A DNA stretch of 64,000 nucleotides, taken from positions 80,872,538 to 80,936,537 of the forward strand of contig CM039462.1 of assembly GCA_022414725.1 (NCBI GenBank), read 5' to 3'. A model generated the notes under the pieces. The model had not been told where the DNA came from. It ran no database searches and worked only from the letters and a program-made list of their open reading frames with translations. Position numbers and translations under genes: made by a program. Positions 1 to 10,512 of the stretch are shown here, piece after piece. Numbering within the stretch: position 1 is the first letter of the stretch; every line of letters starts with the position of its first letter. This stretch comes from Microglena sp. YARC. Lineage: Eukaryota; Chlorophyta; Chlorophyceae; Chlamydomonadales; Chlamydomonadaceae.

Positions 1-234
1 TATCAATTTGGCTGTTCGGGTGAAGTTGGGGGTGGGGGTGGGGGGCAGGGTTTGTGTCGACTGAACTTGAACTTGGTAAAAATAGCTCGCAGCTAGCAAT
101 TTGGCTGCTCAGGTGGAAGTGTGTGTGGGTGGGGGGGGTGGGGGGGGCAGGGTTTGTGTCAACTGAACTTGAACTTGGTTAAATAGTTCCAGCTAGCAGT
201 TTGACTGCTCAGGTGAAGGTGTGTGTTTGGGTGT

Positions 235-292
<58 letters not shown>

Positions 293-361
293 CAACTGAA
301 CTTGAACTTGGTTAAATAGTTCCAGCTTGCAGTTTGACTGCTCGGGTGAAGGTGTGTGTTT

Positions 362-407
<46 letters not shown>

Positions 408-470
408 GTGTCAACTGAACTTGAACTTGGTTAAATAGTTCCAGCTTGCAGTTTGGCTGCTCGCTGTCTC
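1..470. repeat. Tandem ~115-bp repeat with long poly-G tracts
   Basis: Four to five degenerate copies of a unit that contains TGAACTTGAACTTGGTTAAAT, a GTGTGT stretch and a G homopolymer. The open frames here are translations of the repeat. The TTGAACTTGGTTA core recurs at 3965, 34385, 36290 and 42365, so it belongs to a dispersed family. Confidence 0.85.
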
Positions 471-594
471 CGGCAGTGAAAGTAATTACCAGGGGAAATG
501 TAAACGTTATCAAAACAATAAAAAATTAATACAAATGATTTTGTCAACCAAACGTCATTGGAACAAGAGCAATTACCACCAAGGCCCAAGTGAG

Positions 595-769
595 TAGGGT
601 ACGGCAACTAATATTAGTGTTTGAAAAACTGATATTAACTAATGTTATTATAGTGTCACAATAATATTAGTTATTCAAATAATTTCGAAGTTCTGGTGAG
701 AAGGCTCGTCAGTCTAATATTATATAATATTATGTATTCACTAATATGTTATAACACAGCCGACCCCTA
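595..769. mobile_element. hAT-like MITE, TAGGG termini
   Basis: A 175-bp AT-rich element starting TAGGGTACGGC and ending GCCGACCCCTA, which are imperfect inverted termini. It is flanked by CAAGTGAG (587-594) and CAAGTGAT (770-777), an 8-bp target duplication with one mismatch. A second copy of the same length is at 41687-41861. An 8-bp duplication with A/G-rich termini is typical of hAT-superfamily elements. No transposase is encoded. Confidence 0.8.
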
Positions 770-899
770 CAAGTGATTAATACTGGTTACTTTTTTTAAA
801 CTACCGTGGCTGGCCCCAGTGAAAGCAAACGGGCTGGCCCCCTCAAACTCACACCTCGTAAGAAGGCGTACTGTTTATTTATTTATTTATTTTAAAAAC

Positions 900-1960
900 T
901 ACCAGAGAATTTTGAGGCTTGGTCCAGTTGCTGGCTGAGGGAGCTGCCTAGAAGCTGCTGCTAGTGGCCAAAAGAAAAACAGTGGACCTGGACTCCCCTG
1001 ATTATCATTATCTGATTATCATCGTTATCACATGCTTCAAGTGGACCAAGCCTTCCAAGAGCTTATCATGAAGATCCTTGAGACTGTTTTCTTTTTTGGC
1101 TACTAGCAGCAGCTTCTAGGCAGCTCTCCTGGCTGGACTTTGACTCGTCTGATTATCATTATCTTCACATGCTTCAAGTGGACCAAGCCTTCCAAGAGCT
1201 TATCATGAAGATCCTTGACACTGTTTTTCTCTTTGGCTACGAGCAGCAGCTTCTAGGCAGCTCCCTGAGCCAGCAACTGGGCTAAGCTTCAAAAATTCAG
1301 CAGCACTAGAAAGCTGATTACGTCAGCTTCAAGGTGCACTAAGTTGCTTTGAATTTGGCTGATTAGACAGCCAGGGGAAAAGAAAAACATTGGACTCGCC
1401 TAATTATCATTCTCTTCTCATCCTTCAGGTGGACCAAGCCCTCCAAGAGCTTCTGATGAAGATCCTTGACACTGTTTTGATTTTCGGGTACGAGCAGCAG
1501 CTTTAAGAAAAGCAGTAGACCTTGACTCACCTAATTATCCTTATCTTCACATCCTTCAGGTCTACCAAGCTTTTCATGAGCTCCTCAAGAAGATCCTTGA
1601 CACTGTTTTCCTTTTCGGCTACGAGCAGAAGCTTTTAGAAAAACAGTAGACCTTGACTCACCTAATTATCCTTCTCTTCACATCCTTCAGGTGGACCAAG
1701 CTTTCCATGAGCTCCTCATGAAGATCCTTGACACTGATTTTATTTTCGGCTACTAGCAGCTGCTTTAAAAAAACAAAAGTAGACCTTGACTCCCCTCAGT
1801 ATCATTCTCTTCACATGCTTCAGGTAGACCAAGCTTTCCAAGAGCTTCTCATGAAGATCCTTGAAACCCCGGGACTGTTGGAGTCAACTGGGCGGGCGGG
1901 TGTGAAGCTTGCTTCTGGGACTACTGCTCAAGCAAATTCAAGTTGCTCTTGCTGAGCCCG
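900..1960. repeat. Six degenerate copies of a ~130-bp module
   Basis: A segment containing CTTCAGGTGGACCAAGC and CATGAAGATCCTTGA recurs near 1030, 1170, 1420, 1550, 1690 and 1815. Each copy is followed by pieces of the foldback MITE arm (CTACGAGCAGCAGCTTCTAG). Another copy lies at 5885-5960. The module can be read as peptide (LQVDQAFQELLMKIL), but stops and frame breaks differ between copies, so it is annotated as a repeat. Confidence 0.75.
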
Positions 1961-2131
1961 GCCAGAGTCTTTTCGGTAGCTGCCTAGAAGCTACTGCCCA
2001 AGCAAATTCAAGTTGCTCTTGCTGAGCCAGGCCAGAGTCTTTTTGTGAGCTGCCTAGAAGCTACTGCTCGTAGCCGAATATAAAAGCAGTAATGTGGGTG
2101 GATGCTCCCCGATTGAATATTGTATGTGTAC

Positions 2132-2454
2132 CAGGGTTGTTCAGGACACTGCGTCCTTTGTCACAGAGGGCACGTCGAAGAGCCCTTCGCGTCGCAGGAC
2201 CCAACGTGGGGATGGTCCGTTAACCAGAAGGAAGGGTCCGTTGCGTCGCAGGATGCAGGCTATATAATTTGTTGCGTCTCAGGCAGCAGAGCTGGGGTCC
2301 TTCTGAAGTACCGACGAAGGGTCCGTTGACCAGAATGACCCAACGTGGGGAGGGTCCGGTGACCAGACAGAAGGGTCTGTTGCGTCGCAGGATGCAGGCT
2401 ATAGAATTTGTTGCGTCTCAGGCAGCAGAGCTAGGGTACTCCTGAAGTACCCTG
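2132..2454. mobile_element. MITE of the CAGGGTTGTTCAGGA family
   Basis: Begins CAGGGTTGTTCAGGAC and ends CTCCTGAAGTACCCTG. Inside are repeated blocks with GGGTCCGTTG and GTCTCAGGCAGCAGAGCT. Related to copies at 7216, 41529 and 43829. The flanking bases do not form a clear target duplication. Confidence 0.65.
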
Positions 2455-2519
2455 CTGTGTGTCAGGTAACCAGAACAACTCGAAAGAATCAACTGAGGCG
2501 CATGCTCGGTCTTTCTAAT

Positions 2520-2760
2520 GTTGTACAGTCGATTTGGGACAGGCTGGTTGAGACGACCCCCATGTGCTATCAGTCAATCAATCAATTCGGCTGCTCTCCG
2601 GGTGTACAGGCTGGCAGGAACAAGCTAGGTGTGCAGTCGATTTGGGACAGACTGGTTGAGACGACCCCCAAGTGCTATCAGTCAATTAGCCAATCTACTT
2701 GGCGATGCAGAAGAAGAAGAAAAAAGATAACGCCTGGAGGGGCCTGGTGTCTGTGTACCA
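2520..2760 (-). repeat. Dispersed ~90-bp module plus LINE/SINE 3' tail
   Basis: The module GTACAGTCGATTTGGGACAG ... AAGTGCTATCAGTCAAT occurs twice here (2526-2600 and 2627-2715) and again at 5085-5137 and 5457-5533. It is followed by GATAACGCCTGGAGGGG (from 2727), which is the reverse complement of the LINE 3' end at 13050-13070. Confidence 0.65.
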
Positions 2761-2774
2761 GGTAGTCAGCACAG

Positions 2775-2965
2775 TTTATTTTTTCAGCTACACGAAGCAG
2801 CTTCTAGGCAGATCCTTTCGCCCATCCTTGGGCCTAGCCAGAATCTAGCTAGCGCGTCTGAACACTGAGAGGGCAGGTTTTCCACACAGCTGAAAGCTAT
2901 GAGCTTGACCCAGTGGCTGGCTAATGGAGCTGGGAGGAAGCTGCTATGCGTAGCCCCAAAATGAT
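2775..2965. mobile_element. Foldback MITE (AGCAGCTTCTAGGCAG arms), degenerate
   Basis: The left arm (TTTTTTCAGCTACACGAAGCAG) and the right arm (GAGGAAGCTGCTATGCGTAGC) are diverged relatives of the long terminal inverted repeats seen intact at 6524-6720. Confidence 0.6.
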
Positions 2966-3061
2966 ACAGTGGTAACCAGGACAACTTGAAAGAATCGACT
3001 GAGAGGCAAGGCTTTTGTGTGGATGCTCCCCAATTGAACATTGTCTGTCCCCCAGGTAACA

Positions 3062-3230
3062 GAAAAGGATAACGCCTGGAGGGGCGTGATGTTAAGGGGA
3101 CCCTCCCGTACGCCGCAGCTGGGGAAAGTCACCATGGTAGGCATAGTAAGTGTCACCCTCCAGACGGTAGGGACGTGTGGCAAGAATGCTGGTACAGGAG
3201 GCGATACAGTCTATGTGCAGTTTAGAGATG
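3062..3230 (-). mobile_element. LINE 3'-end fragment, antisense
   Basis: Reads GATAACGCCTGGAGGGGCGT, then CCCTCCCGTACGCCGCAGCT and TGGCAAGAATGCTGGTACAG. These match the complement of the LINE 3' end at about 12925-13070. No coding capacity is left. Confidence 0.75.
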
Positions 3231-3238
3231 ATTTTGTG

Positions 3239-3570
3239 TGTACCAGTTAACCAGATCAACTTGAAATATCTTGACTAGGGACTCAACCCCGAGTGGCTTT
3301 TTCCGATGCCATATGAAGTCGTGTAGCCTGCAGAAGAGGATATGGATCAGTGTTTCCCTTTTGGGCTACATGTCGCAGCTTCTGCGCAGCTCCCTGCTTT
3401 TGGGTGTACCAGTTAACCAGATAAACTTAAAATATCTTGACTAGGGACTCAACCCCGAGTGGCTTTTTACCGATGCCATATGAAGTCGTGTAGCCTGCAG
3501 AAGGGGATATGGATCAGTGTTTTTCTTTTGGGCTACATGTTACAGCTCCTGCGCAGCTCCCTGCCTTCGG
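3239..3570. repeat. Tandem duplication of a ~164-bp unit
   Basis: Two adjacent copies begin GTGTACCAGTTAACCAGAT and both carry ACTCAACCCCGAGTGGCTTT and AAGTCGTGTAGCCTGCAGAA. They differ by only a few substitutions and one inserted base, so the duplication is fairly recent. Confidence 0.9.
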
Positions 3571-3654
3571 GTGTACCAGTTAACCAGATCAACTTGAAAG
3601 AATCAACCGAGGCTTATGCTCGGTCTTCCAAACGTTGTGGCCGTATGTTAAGGG

Positions 3655-3870
3655 GTTTTGTTTTCAGCTTTCCATAGCAGCTTCTAGGCAGCTCCCTGAG
3701 CCGACCACTTGGCTCCACAGAACTAGTACAGCAGTTCTGGAAAGGTGACTATGTCAGCTTCAAAGTGCTCGAGGTTGCGCCAAGTTCGGCTGAATAGCCA
3801 GTCAGGGGAGCTGCCTAGAAGCTGCTGCTCGTAGCTGAAAACAAAAGCACAGTGTTCACTTCAAAATACC
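3655..3870. mobile_element. Foldback MITE copy
   Basis: The left arm TTGTTTTCAGCTTTCCATAG continues into CAGCTTCTAGGCAGCTCC. The right arm has GGAGCTGCCTAGAAGCTGCT followed by CGTAGCTGAAAACAAAAGCA. Centre sequence matches the copy at 6524-6720. Confidence 0.8.
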
Positions 3871-4094
3871 TTGAACGCTTCCCTACTTAATCTGAAGTTA
3901 TCAAGTAAATGTTTTTACCAATAAATAATAGAAAAACAGTCAAAATATGCCCCAAGCTGGGTGTTCTTGAACTTTAACTTGGTTACATAGCTTCAGCCAG
4001 CAATTTGGCTGCTCGCCGGGTGCGTAGGCTGGCAGGAGCATGCTGGGTGTACTTGAACTTGATCTCGGCTTCATAGCTTCAGCCAGCAATTTGG

Positions 4095-5090
4095 TTGCTT
4101 GCCGGGTGTACAGGCTGGCAGATACAAGCTGGGTGTTCAGGCTGGCAGGTACAAGCCGGGTGTAAAGGCTGGCAGGTGCAAGCTGGGTGTACAGGCTGGC
4201 AGGTACAGGCTGGGTGTACAGGCTGGCAGGTACAAGCTGGGTGTACAGGCTGGCAGGTACAAGCTGGGTGTACAGGCTGGCAGGTGCAAGCTGGGTGTAC
4301 AGGCTGGCAGGTACAGGCTGGTTGTACAGGCTGGCGGGTACAAGCTGGGTGTACAGGCTGGCAGGTACAAGCTGGGTGTTCAGGCTGGCAGGTACAAGCC
4401 GGGTGTAAAGGCTGGCAGGTGCAAGCTGGGTGTACAGGCTGGCAGGTACAGGCTGGGTGTACAGGCTGGCAGGTACAAGCTGGGTGTACAGGCTGGCAGG
4501 TACAAGCTGGGTGTACAGGCTGGCAGGTACAAGCCGGGTGTAAAGGCTGGCAGGTGCAAGCTGGGTGTACAGGCTGGCAGGTACATGCTGGGTGTACAGG
4601 CTGGCAGGCACATGCTGGGTGTACAGGCTGGCAGGTACAAGCTGGGTGTACAGGCTGGGTGTACAGGCTGGCAGGTACAAGCTGGGTGTTCAGGCTGGCA
4701 GGTACAAGCCGGGTGTAAAGGCTGGCAGGTGCAAGCTGGGTGTACAGGCTGGCAGGTACAGGCTGGCAGGTACAAGCTGGGTGTTCAGGCTGGCAGGTAC
4801 AAGCTGGGTGTACAGACTGGCAGGTACAAGCTGGGTGTTCAGGCTGGCAGGTACAAGCCGGGTGTAAAGGCTGGCAGGTGCAAGCTGGGTGTACAGGCTG
4901 GCAGGTATAGGCTGGGTGTACAGGCTGGCAGGTACAAGCTGGGTGTACAGGCTGGCAGGTACAAGCTGGGTGTACAGGCTGGCAGGTACAGGCTGGGTGT
5001 ACAGGCTGGCAGGTACAAGCTGGGTGTACAGGCTGGCAGGTACAAGCCGGGTGTAAAGGCTGGCAGGTGCAAGCTGGGTGTACAGTCGAC
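4095..5090. repeat. 27-bp minisatellite, ~37 copies
   Basis: The unit is TGGGTGTACAGGCTGGCAGG followed by TACAAGC, 27 bp, with small variants (TACAGGC, GTGCAAGC, TGTAAAGG). Because the unit is a multiple of three and has no stop in any frame, all six frames stay open and generate long spurious proteins. It is bounded by the TTGAACTT...CAGCCAGCAATTTGG dispersed repeat (3965-4095). Confidence 0.95.
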
Positions 5091-5137
5091 TTGTGAGTTG
5101 TGACAGATTGGTTGAGATGACTCCCAAGTGCTATCAA

Positions 5138-5346
5138 AAAAGTAATGAAAACGCCTGGTGGGGCGTTACATTAAGGGAGCCCCGTCTTGAGGGGTAGAGA
5201 ACGGGCTGCTACTTTGGGGGGCTGGACAAAGTTATTATTGCGGCTGACAGCGGCCGCGAACACTGAAGCGCACCCGTAAGGATTCAAACCCCGCAACTTC
5301 TGATTTCAACGAGCTGTACCACTGAGCCATTCGTTGAAACGGGATT
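5138..5346 (-). mobile_element. tRNA-headed SINE, complete, with 12-bp TSD
   Basis: Read on the minus strand it begins with a tRNA-like head: an A-box-like TGGCTCAGTGG and a B-box-like GGTTTGAATCC. A body with CGCGGCCGCTGTCAGCCG follows, and the 3' end is ACGCCCCACCAGGCGTTTTC. Flanks AAGTGCTATCAA (5126-5137) and AAGTGCTACCAA (5347-5358) form a 12-bp target duplication with one mismatch. The 3' end matches that of the LINE at 13045-13070. Confidence 0.85.
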
Positions 5347-5397
5347 AAGTGCTACCAACCAATCAATCAATCTGCTTGGTGGTGCAGAAGAAACCAA

Positions 5398-5825
5398 AAA
5401 GATAACGCATGGAGGGGGGTGGTGTTAAAGGGACCCTCCCGTACGCCGCAGCTGAGTGTACAGTCGACTTGGGACAGATTGGTTGAGACACCCCCCAAGT
5501 GCTATCAATCAATCGATCTGCTTGGGGATGCAGAAGTAAAAGATAACGCATGGAGGGGCGTGGTGTTAAGGGGACCCTCCCGCACGCCGCTGCTGGAGAA
5601 AGTCACCATGGCAGACGTATTAAGTGTATGTCACCCTCCAGGGAGGCGGTAGGGACTCCTTCATGCGATGTGTTGCAAGAATGCTGGTACCTAAGGTGGA
5701 GAGATTGGTAATAGTTGTGATTGGAGCAGTAGCCCAGTTCAACTAGGTAGGCTTTTCTTGGTTTGGATTCGTCGTCAATGAGGAATGCTGGTTCAAGAGA
5801 CAATAGATTCTCTGTTCAGCTTAGA
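5398..5825 (-). mobile_element. LINE 3' fragments, antisense, internally deleted
   Basis: Two LINE tails: a short one (5398-5455) and a longer one (5533-5825). On the minus strand the longer one encodes DDESKPRKAYLVELGYCS, nearly identical to the C-terminal nuclease-like region of the LINE at 11610-13072. The frame then jumps to sequence near the stop, so the intervening ~130 bp were deleted. Confidence 0.8.
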
Positions 5826-5969
5826 GATGAGTTTGTTTACGTGTTTTAAGCCATGTAAGTTGTTACAGTCTGGAGGTAGCCTAATCTTCACATGCTTCAG
5901 GTGGACCAAGCTTTCCAAGAGCTTCTCATGAAGATCCTTGAAACGCCGGGACTGTTTGGTAAAGGTAAT

Positions 5970-6165
5970 GATAACGCCTGATGGGGCATGGTGTTAAGGG
6001 AGCCCGTCGTACGCGGGTGGGGAGCGGTCTCCTACCTCAACTGGACAAGCTACCATTGCGGTTGACAACGACCTGCAATGCCAAGAGCGACCGAAGGGGG
6101 AGTCGAACCCCCGACTCTTCATCCTCAACCGATCTGGTCTTCCACTAGACCATTGTATATCAATG
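5970..6165 (-). mobile_element. tRNA-headed SINE, second copy
   Basis: On the minus strand the head carries TGGTCTAGTGG (A-box-like) and GGGTTCGACTCCCCC (B-box-like). Then come GTTGTCAACCGCAATGGTAG and the 3' tail CCCCATCAGGCGTTATC. The tRNA head differs from that of the copy at 5138, but body and tail are shared. Confidence 0.8.
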
Positions 6166-6287
6166 AAAGGGGCTGGGACTGTTTGAGTCAACTGGGAGGG
6201 CGGGTGTGAAGCCATGTATGTTGTTACAGTCTTGTGGTAGCCAAACAGGCTCAAGGAAGTTGCCTTACCATGGTATGAGGAGGGGGG

Positions 6288-6480
6288 CAGGGTACTATTT
6301 CTTGCCAAATTGGTCAGCGCTTAAAGCGCACAAATGTCAAATTGGTCAGCGCTTTTTAGTGCAAAAAGCGCAAAAACTGTGCGCTGCGCCCACAGGGGGT
6401 TGATAACTGCGTGAAACGCGCAGAGGGGCTCAAAAAGGCAGCACGGCACCGCGCTGCCGCGTGCCCTTAGTAGTACCCTG
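6288..6480. mobile_element. hAT-like MITE, CAGGGTAC termini
   Basis: A 193-bp element from CAGGGTACTA to TAGTACCCTG. Its flanks, GAGGGGGG and GAGGGGGC, form an 8-bp duplication with one mismatch. The interior is rich in GCGC/AGCGC motifs. The copies at 13343 and 14898 belong to the same family. Confidence 0.8.
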
Positions 6481-6523
6481 GAGGGGGCGTGTGGCAAGAA
6501 TGCTGGAACGGGAGACTATGTAG

Positions 6524-6720
6524 AGCTTTTCTTTTCAGCTACGAGCAGTAGCTTCTAGGCAGCTCCTTGAGCCTGCCATTGAGCTACACCCAAATATTTC
6601 AGCAGTTTTAGACTGCAGATTGTGTCAGCTTCAAGGTGCACTATGTTGCGTCAGGCCTGGCTGAATAGCCAGTCAGGGGAGCTGCCTAGAAGCTGCTGCT
6701 CGTAGCTGAAAAGAAAAGCT
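6524..6720. mobile_element. Foldback MITE with ~43-bp inverted termini
   Basis: Starts AGCTTTTCTTTTCAGCTACG and ends with its reverse complement, CGTAGCTGAAAAGAAAAGCT. The arms extend through AGCTTCTAGGCAGCTCC with one mismatch. This is the best-preserved copy. I could not see a convincing target duplication, so the superfamily is unassigned. Confidence 0.85.
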
Positions 6721-7215
6721 GTGAGATCAAGCAGCGGATCCATTGGACATGCGCATGCAGGTGACAAGAAGGGGGGAACAAGTTGTCAGGAGGCATGGGT
6801 TAAGGGACTGGGCAGGGTGCAATGCGGTGCGCATGCTCTATTCGAGACCTGGGGAGACTGGGTACTGGGGGTGGCTGAGGGTACGGTTGTGAGTGTATGC
6901 GTGTGGCAAGAATGCTGGTACAGGAGACTATGCAACCCGCTGCTTGATTCACACTGCAGGGGTCTGGGATTCCCCTGGGGTCTAGGCTTCCCTCTGGCCT
7001 ATTTGGCCTACTCCTGGACTGTGTGGACTTGCATGCATACATTTAAGTTCAGTTGCAGGCAAGACCAGGCAGTGCAACAAGCAGAATGCACAGAACAAGC
7101 AAGCAATACGTAAATACAGGAGTTACACTGTTGTCAATAGACTGGTCATATCATGTGACATGTGGTAGTGACACTGGTTTAACTACAATTACAGTTAGTG
7201 TTATGGTGTGTGTAT

Positions 7216-7593
7216 CAGGGTTGTTCAGGACGCTGCGTCCTCCGTCGTAGACGCACTGTGGGGAGGGTCCGTTGACCAGAAGGAAGGGTCCGTTGCGCCG
7301 CAGGCCGAACAACTTGATACGTCGCAAGCAGCAGAGCTGGGGGTCCTCCTGAAGTACTCCCGTCTAGCCACGTGCATAAAACAATACTTCCCCCGGAGCG
7401 ATAGCCACAGAAACCAGCGAAAACCAGCGAAAACCACAGAAACCAGCGAAAACCACAGAAACCAGGGAAAACCACAGAAACCAGCAAAAACCAGCAAAAA
7501 CCAGCGAAAACCACAGAAACCAGGGAGTTCGAACTCATACCTATTATAGACATGTCCAGGTCTCTACACCGACCTGCATCCTGAAGTACCCTG
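7216..7593. mobile_element. CAGGG-family MITE with internal minisatellite
   Basis: Begins CAGGGTTGTTCAGGAC and ends ATCCTGAAGTACCCTG. Flanks GTGTGTAT and GTGTGTGG agree at 6 of 8 positions. The middle (7400-7525) is a short tandem array of GAAAACCACAGAAACCAGC-type units. The array may have been acquired after insertion. Confidence 0.65.
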
Positions 7594-7646
7594 GTGTGTG
7601 GATGTGCTGCAGCCATGCCCCTACACCTCTGATTCGCTGTACGTAT

Positions 7647-8700
7647 GTTGTTCCAGTCCAGGGGTAGACCAAATAGGCTGAAGGGACTTGCACAACCACT
7701 GAGTATACCTCGATGGGTCTCTAGACCCGCCCCCTAGTTGGTCGGCCCTGGCCACACCAGGGCCGACCATGACGGAGCCCCAGGCACCCTGCTATTTCCC
7801 TCTCAAATTGGTGGCTACTGTTGTACGAGCTATCGGCTGTGGCTGAGTGGCTGGATTTATATAGCAGGGTCAATGCAGAGTTGCATATAAAATGCATATT
7901 TCAATGCCTTTCCGAGGTTGGTTGGTTCGGCTCCTCAGGGGGCTCATTTTTATTTGTTTTGTGTCTTTGATTTTGTGAAGACGTGCACCAGTGAAATTGT
8001 AAATCTGAGATTGAATTGTCATCCCAAACCAGCCCAAACAATCGTTTTACCGACGGGGGGGCTGAGTTGACCTGAGGAGTGAGGACGTTGTGGGCAAGGG
8101 ATTCTCAATGGGAATCTTCCAGAGAGTACAAGAGCTTTAGAAAAGCAGACGCATAATTGCTTCGACAGTCTTGGCAGTTCCATGGATCGAGACCCAGAAT
8201 TGAAGCACTGATTGAAACCAGTCTTAGTGCATAAAGATCTGACTGACTTCTTTCAAATTCGTTATGAAACAAGATTCCAATACCCTTGTTATTCAAATAA
8301 CCATACCAGAGCTTGATGACTGCGGATGTGGCTCATTGGTTCATCTCTCCGTAGTTCGTAGAATACCTAGTGACTTAGGACTGTTGGGCATCCTTGCTAG
8401 TAGTGTTCATAAAGAAAATAATACAACAAATACATGAATATTACGCCTTATTACGATTGGGCAAGTCCCTTTAGCCGATTTGGCCTACCCCTGGACTGTA
8501 CATACATAAACTCCATGGAGGGGTTAGAGCCTTGTAACCTAAACAAGTTTACAGGAATAAGGTGAATAAGAAGATTCAATTCTCAACTTGTATTTTCTTT
8601 TGTAAGGTATTTTGTTACAGTCCTGGGGTAGGCCCTAGGGGTAGGCCAAATAAGATAAAGGGACTTGCCCAACCGTGACAGGAGGGGCTGAAACGAAAAG
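7647..8700. repeat. Dispersed TGTTACAGTCC...GGGACTTGCCCAAC repeat and unassigned DNA
   Basis: A short repeat containing GGTAGGCCAAATAGGCT and AAGGGACTTGCCCAAC appears at 7647-7700 and 8607-8690 on plus and at 8459-8510 on minus. Other copies or relatives are at 6226-6280, 36546-36600 and 49992-50115. I see no gene in 7700-8450. Confidence 0.6.
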
Positions 8701-8853
8701 GCACTGAACAACTGAACCCCAAACAATCGTTCTCGTCTGAGACCCTGTCGGACTTTTTATAGCCTTTCGCGTCCTCCTGAAATCCGTTATGCATCAGTAA
8801 ATAAGTGTTTTTGTTAAGTCGTTAAAGGTATTTCACCCAGTTGTAAATAAACA

Positions 8854-9018
8854 CTAGCATGTGAGCCCGTCGTACCGACGGGAGGACCACCCCCGTGGCC
8901 ACGTCAGCGACAGGTGTCGGAAAATCGAGATCCGAGAATCGCTGCCGCCTGGGCGACAGGTCAGCAAAATATGAAACCAAAGACCCAACTGCCTGCAGGC
9001 ATGCCTGGGCCAAAATGG
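8854..9018 (-). mobile_element. Helitron-like element, truncated copy (unit 1)
   Basis: On the minus strand it ends with the hairpin CCCGTCGGTACGACGGG, eight more bases and CTAG, with T as the next base outside. It keeps about 165 bp and lacks the TCAGTATATATAAAG 5' end found in units 2-4. Confidence 0.7.
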
Positions 9019-9748
9019 CTAGCATCTGAGCCCGTCGCACCGACGGGCGGACCACCCCCGTGGCCACGTCAGCGACAGGTGTCGACCCCCGTCGGTGGCC
9101 ACGTCAGCGACAGGCCTCGGAAAATCGAGATCCGAAAACGGGTAACTCCGTAACGGGTTATCCCGAAACCACTGCCCCTGGCCACGTCAGCGATTGGCAG
9201 GTAGCGAGCGGGCAAGAGTGCGTGAGAGCGCAGGAGAAGGCCAAGGGAATGCTATGACGGGGGGAGCTGCACGCGAAGTTATTGACAGGGGCAGCGAAAT
9301 ATGTGGGAAAGAGTTTAGGCAGATAGACAAAGGGAGGCTACACCGTTGAATATAGGGCGATTTAGGCAGCGAGCACCGAAAATAGCTGAAGTGCGAAGGA
9401 AAATTCGGGTATCAGAACGGCTGGGCCTGGAAGAGCCGCGAGAAGGAGTTGAAAACGACACCGGCTTCAAGATAGAGCAGCGCAAAGCAGCAAACGGGGT
9501 GAACAGGTCGCAGGAAAATTTGGGCACCAAGCCGGCTAACCTTGGACGGGTGCGGGTGCAGGTGGGTGGTCGGCAGACAGGCAATCGTTCCTGTGGCTGC
9601 GCCGAGAAATCGAGTTCCCAGACTGGCTGCCACCTGGGCGACAGGTCGGCAAGATATGGAACCAAAACCCCAAGTGGCTAGGCCAAAAGGGGGCAACCAC
9701 GCGCCGCGCACACGCTAAACCGCTGACATGCTACTTTATATATACTGA
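9019..9748 (-). mobile_element. Helitron-like non-autonomous element (unit 2)
   Basis: On the minus strand the 5' end is TCAGTATATATAAAG and the 3' end is a GC-rich hairpin followed by CTCAGATGCTAG. TC at the 5' end, a 3' hairpin about 8-12 bases before CTRR and no target duplication are Helitron hallmarks. It abuts unit 3 directly. About 730 bp, with no Rep/helicase coding. Confidence 0.75.
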
Positions 9749-10494
9749 CTAGCATCTGAGCCCGTCGTACCGACGGGCATGCCCGCGGGTAGACCCCCCT
9801 GGCCACGTCAGCGACAGGCGGACCACCCCCGTGGCCACGTCAGCGACAGGTCTCGAAAAATCGAGATCCGAAAACGGGTAACTCCGTAACGGGTAATTCC
9901 GAAACCACTGCCCCTGGCCACGTCAGCGAATGGCAGTCAGTGAGCGGGCAAGAGTGCGTGAGAGCGCAGGAGAAGGCCAAGGGAATGCTGCGACGGGGGA
10001 AGTTGCATGCGAAGTTATTGACAGGGGCAGCGAAATTTGTGGGAAATAGTTTGGGCAGATGAACAAAGGGAGGCTACACCGTTGAATATAGCGGGACTCA
10101 GGCAGCGAGCACCGAAAATAGCAGAAGTGCGCATGAAAATTCGCGTATCAGAACGGCTTAGCTCAGGAAATGCAAGAGAATTTGACAGAAGACCAGGGAG
10201 AAGGAGTAGAAAACGAAACCGGCTTCATGCATTAGAGCAGCGCAAAGCAGCGCAGGGGGTGAACAGGTCGCAGGAAAATTCGGGCACCAGGCCGGGTAAA
10301 CTCGGACGGGTGAGTGGACGGCAGGAGGCAGGAGCGTTCCTGTGGCTCCGAGAAATCGAGATCCCAGACTGGCTGCCACCTGGGCGACAGGTGGGCAAGA
10401 TATGGAACCAAAACCCCAAGTTGCCAGGCCAAAAGGGGGCGAACACGCGCCGCGCACACGCTAAACCTCGGACGCCCAACTTTATATATACTGA
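9749..10494 (-). mobile_element. Helitron-like non-autonomous element (unit 3)
   Basis: About 746 bp, with the same termini as unit 2: minus-strand TCAGTATATATAAAG at 10494 and hairpin plus CTAG at 9749. Its CTAG is joined directly to the TC of unit 2. The interior has repeated GGCCACGTCAGCGACAGG blocks (plus strand). Confidence 0.75.
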
Positions 10495-10512
10495 TGATGA
10501 TGATGATGATGA

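Noticed and set aside
4079..5137. Several 200-350-codon open frames on both strands
   Set aside because: All arise from a stop-free 27-bp repeat that is open in all six frames.
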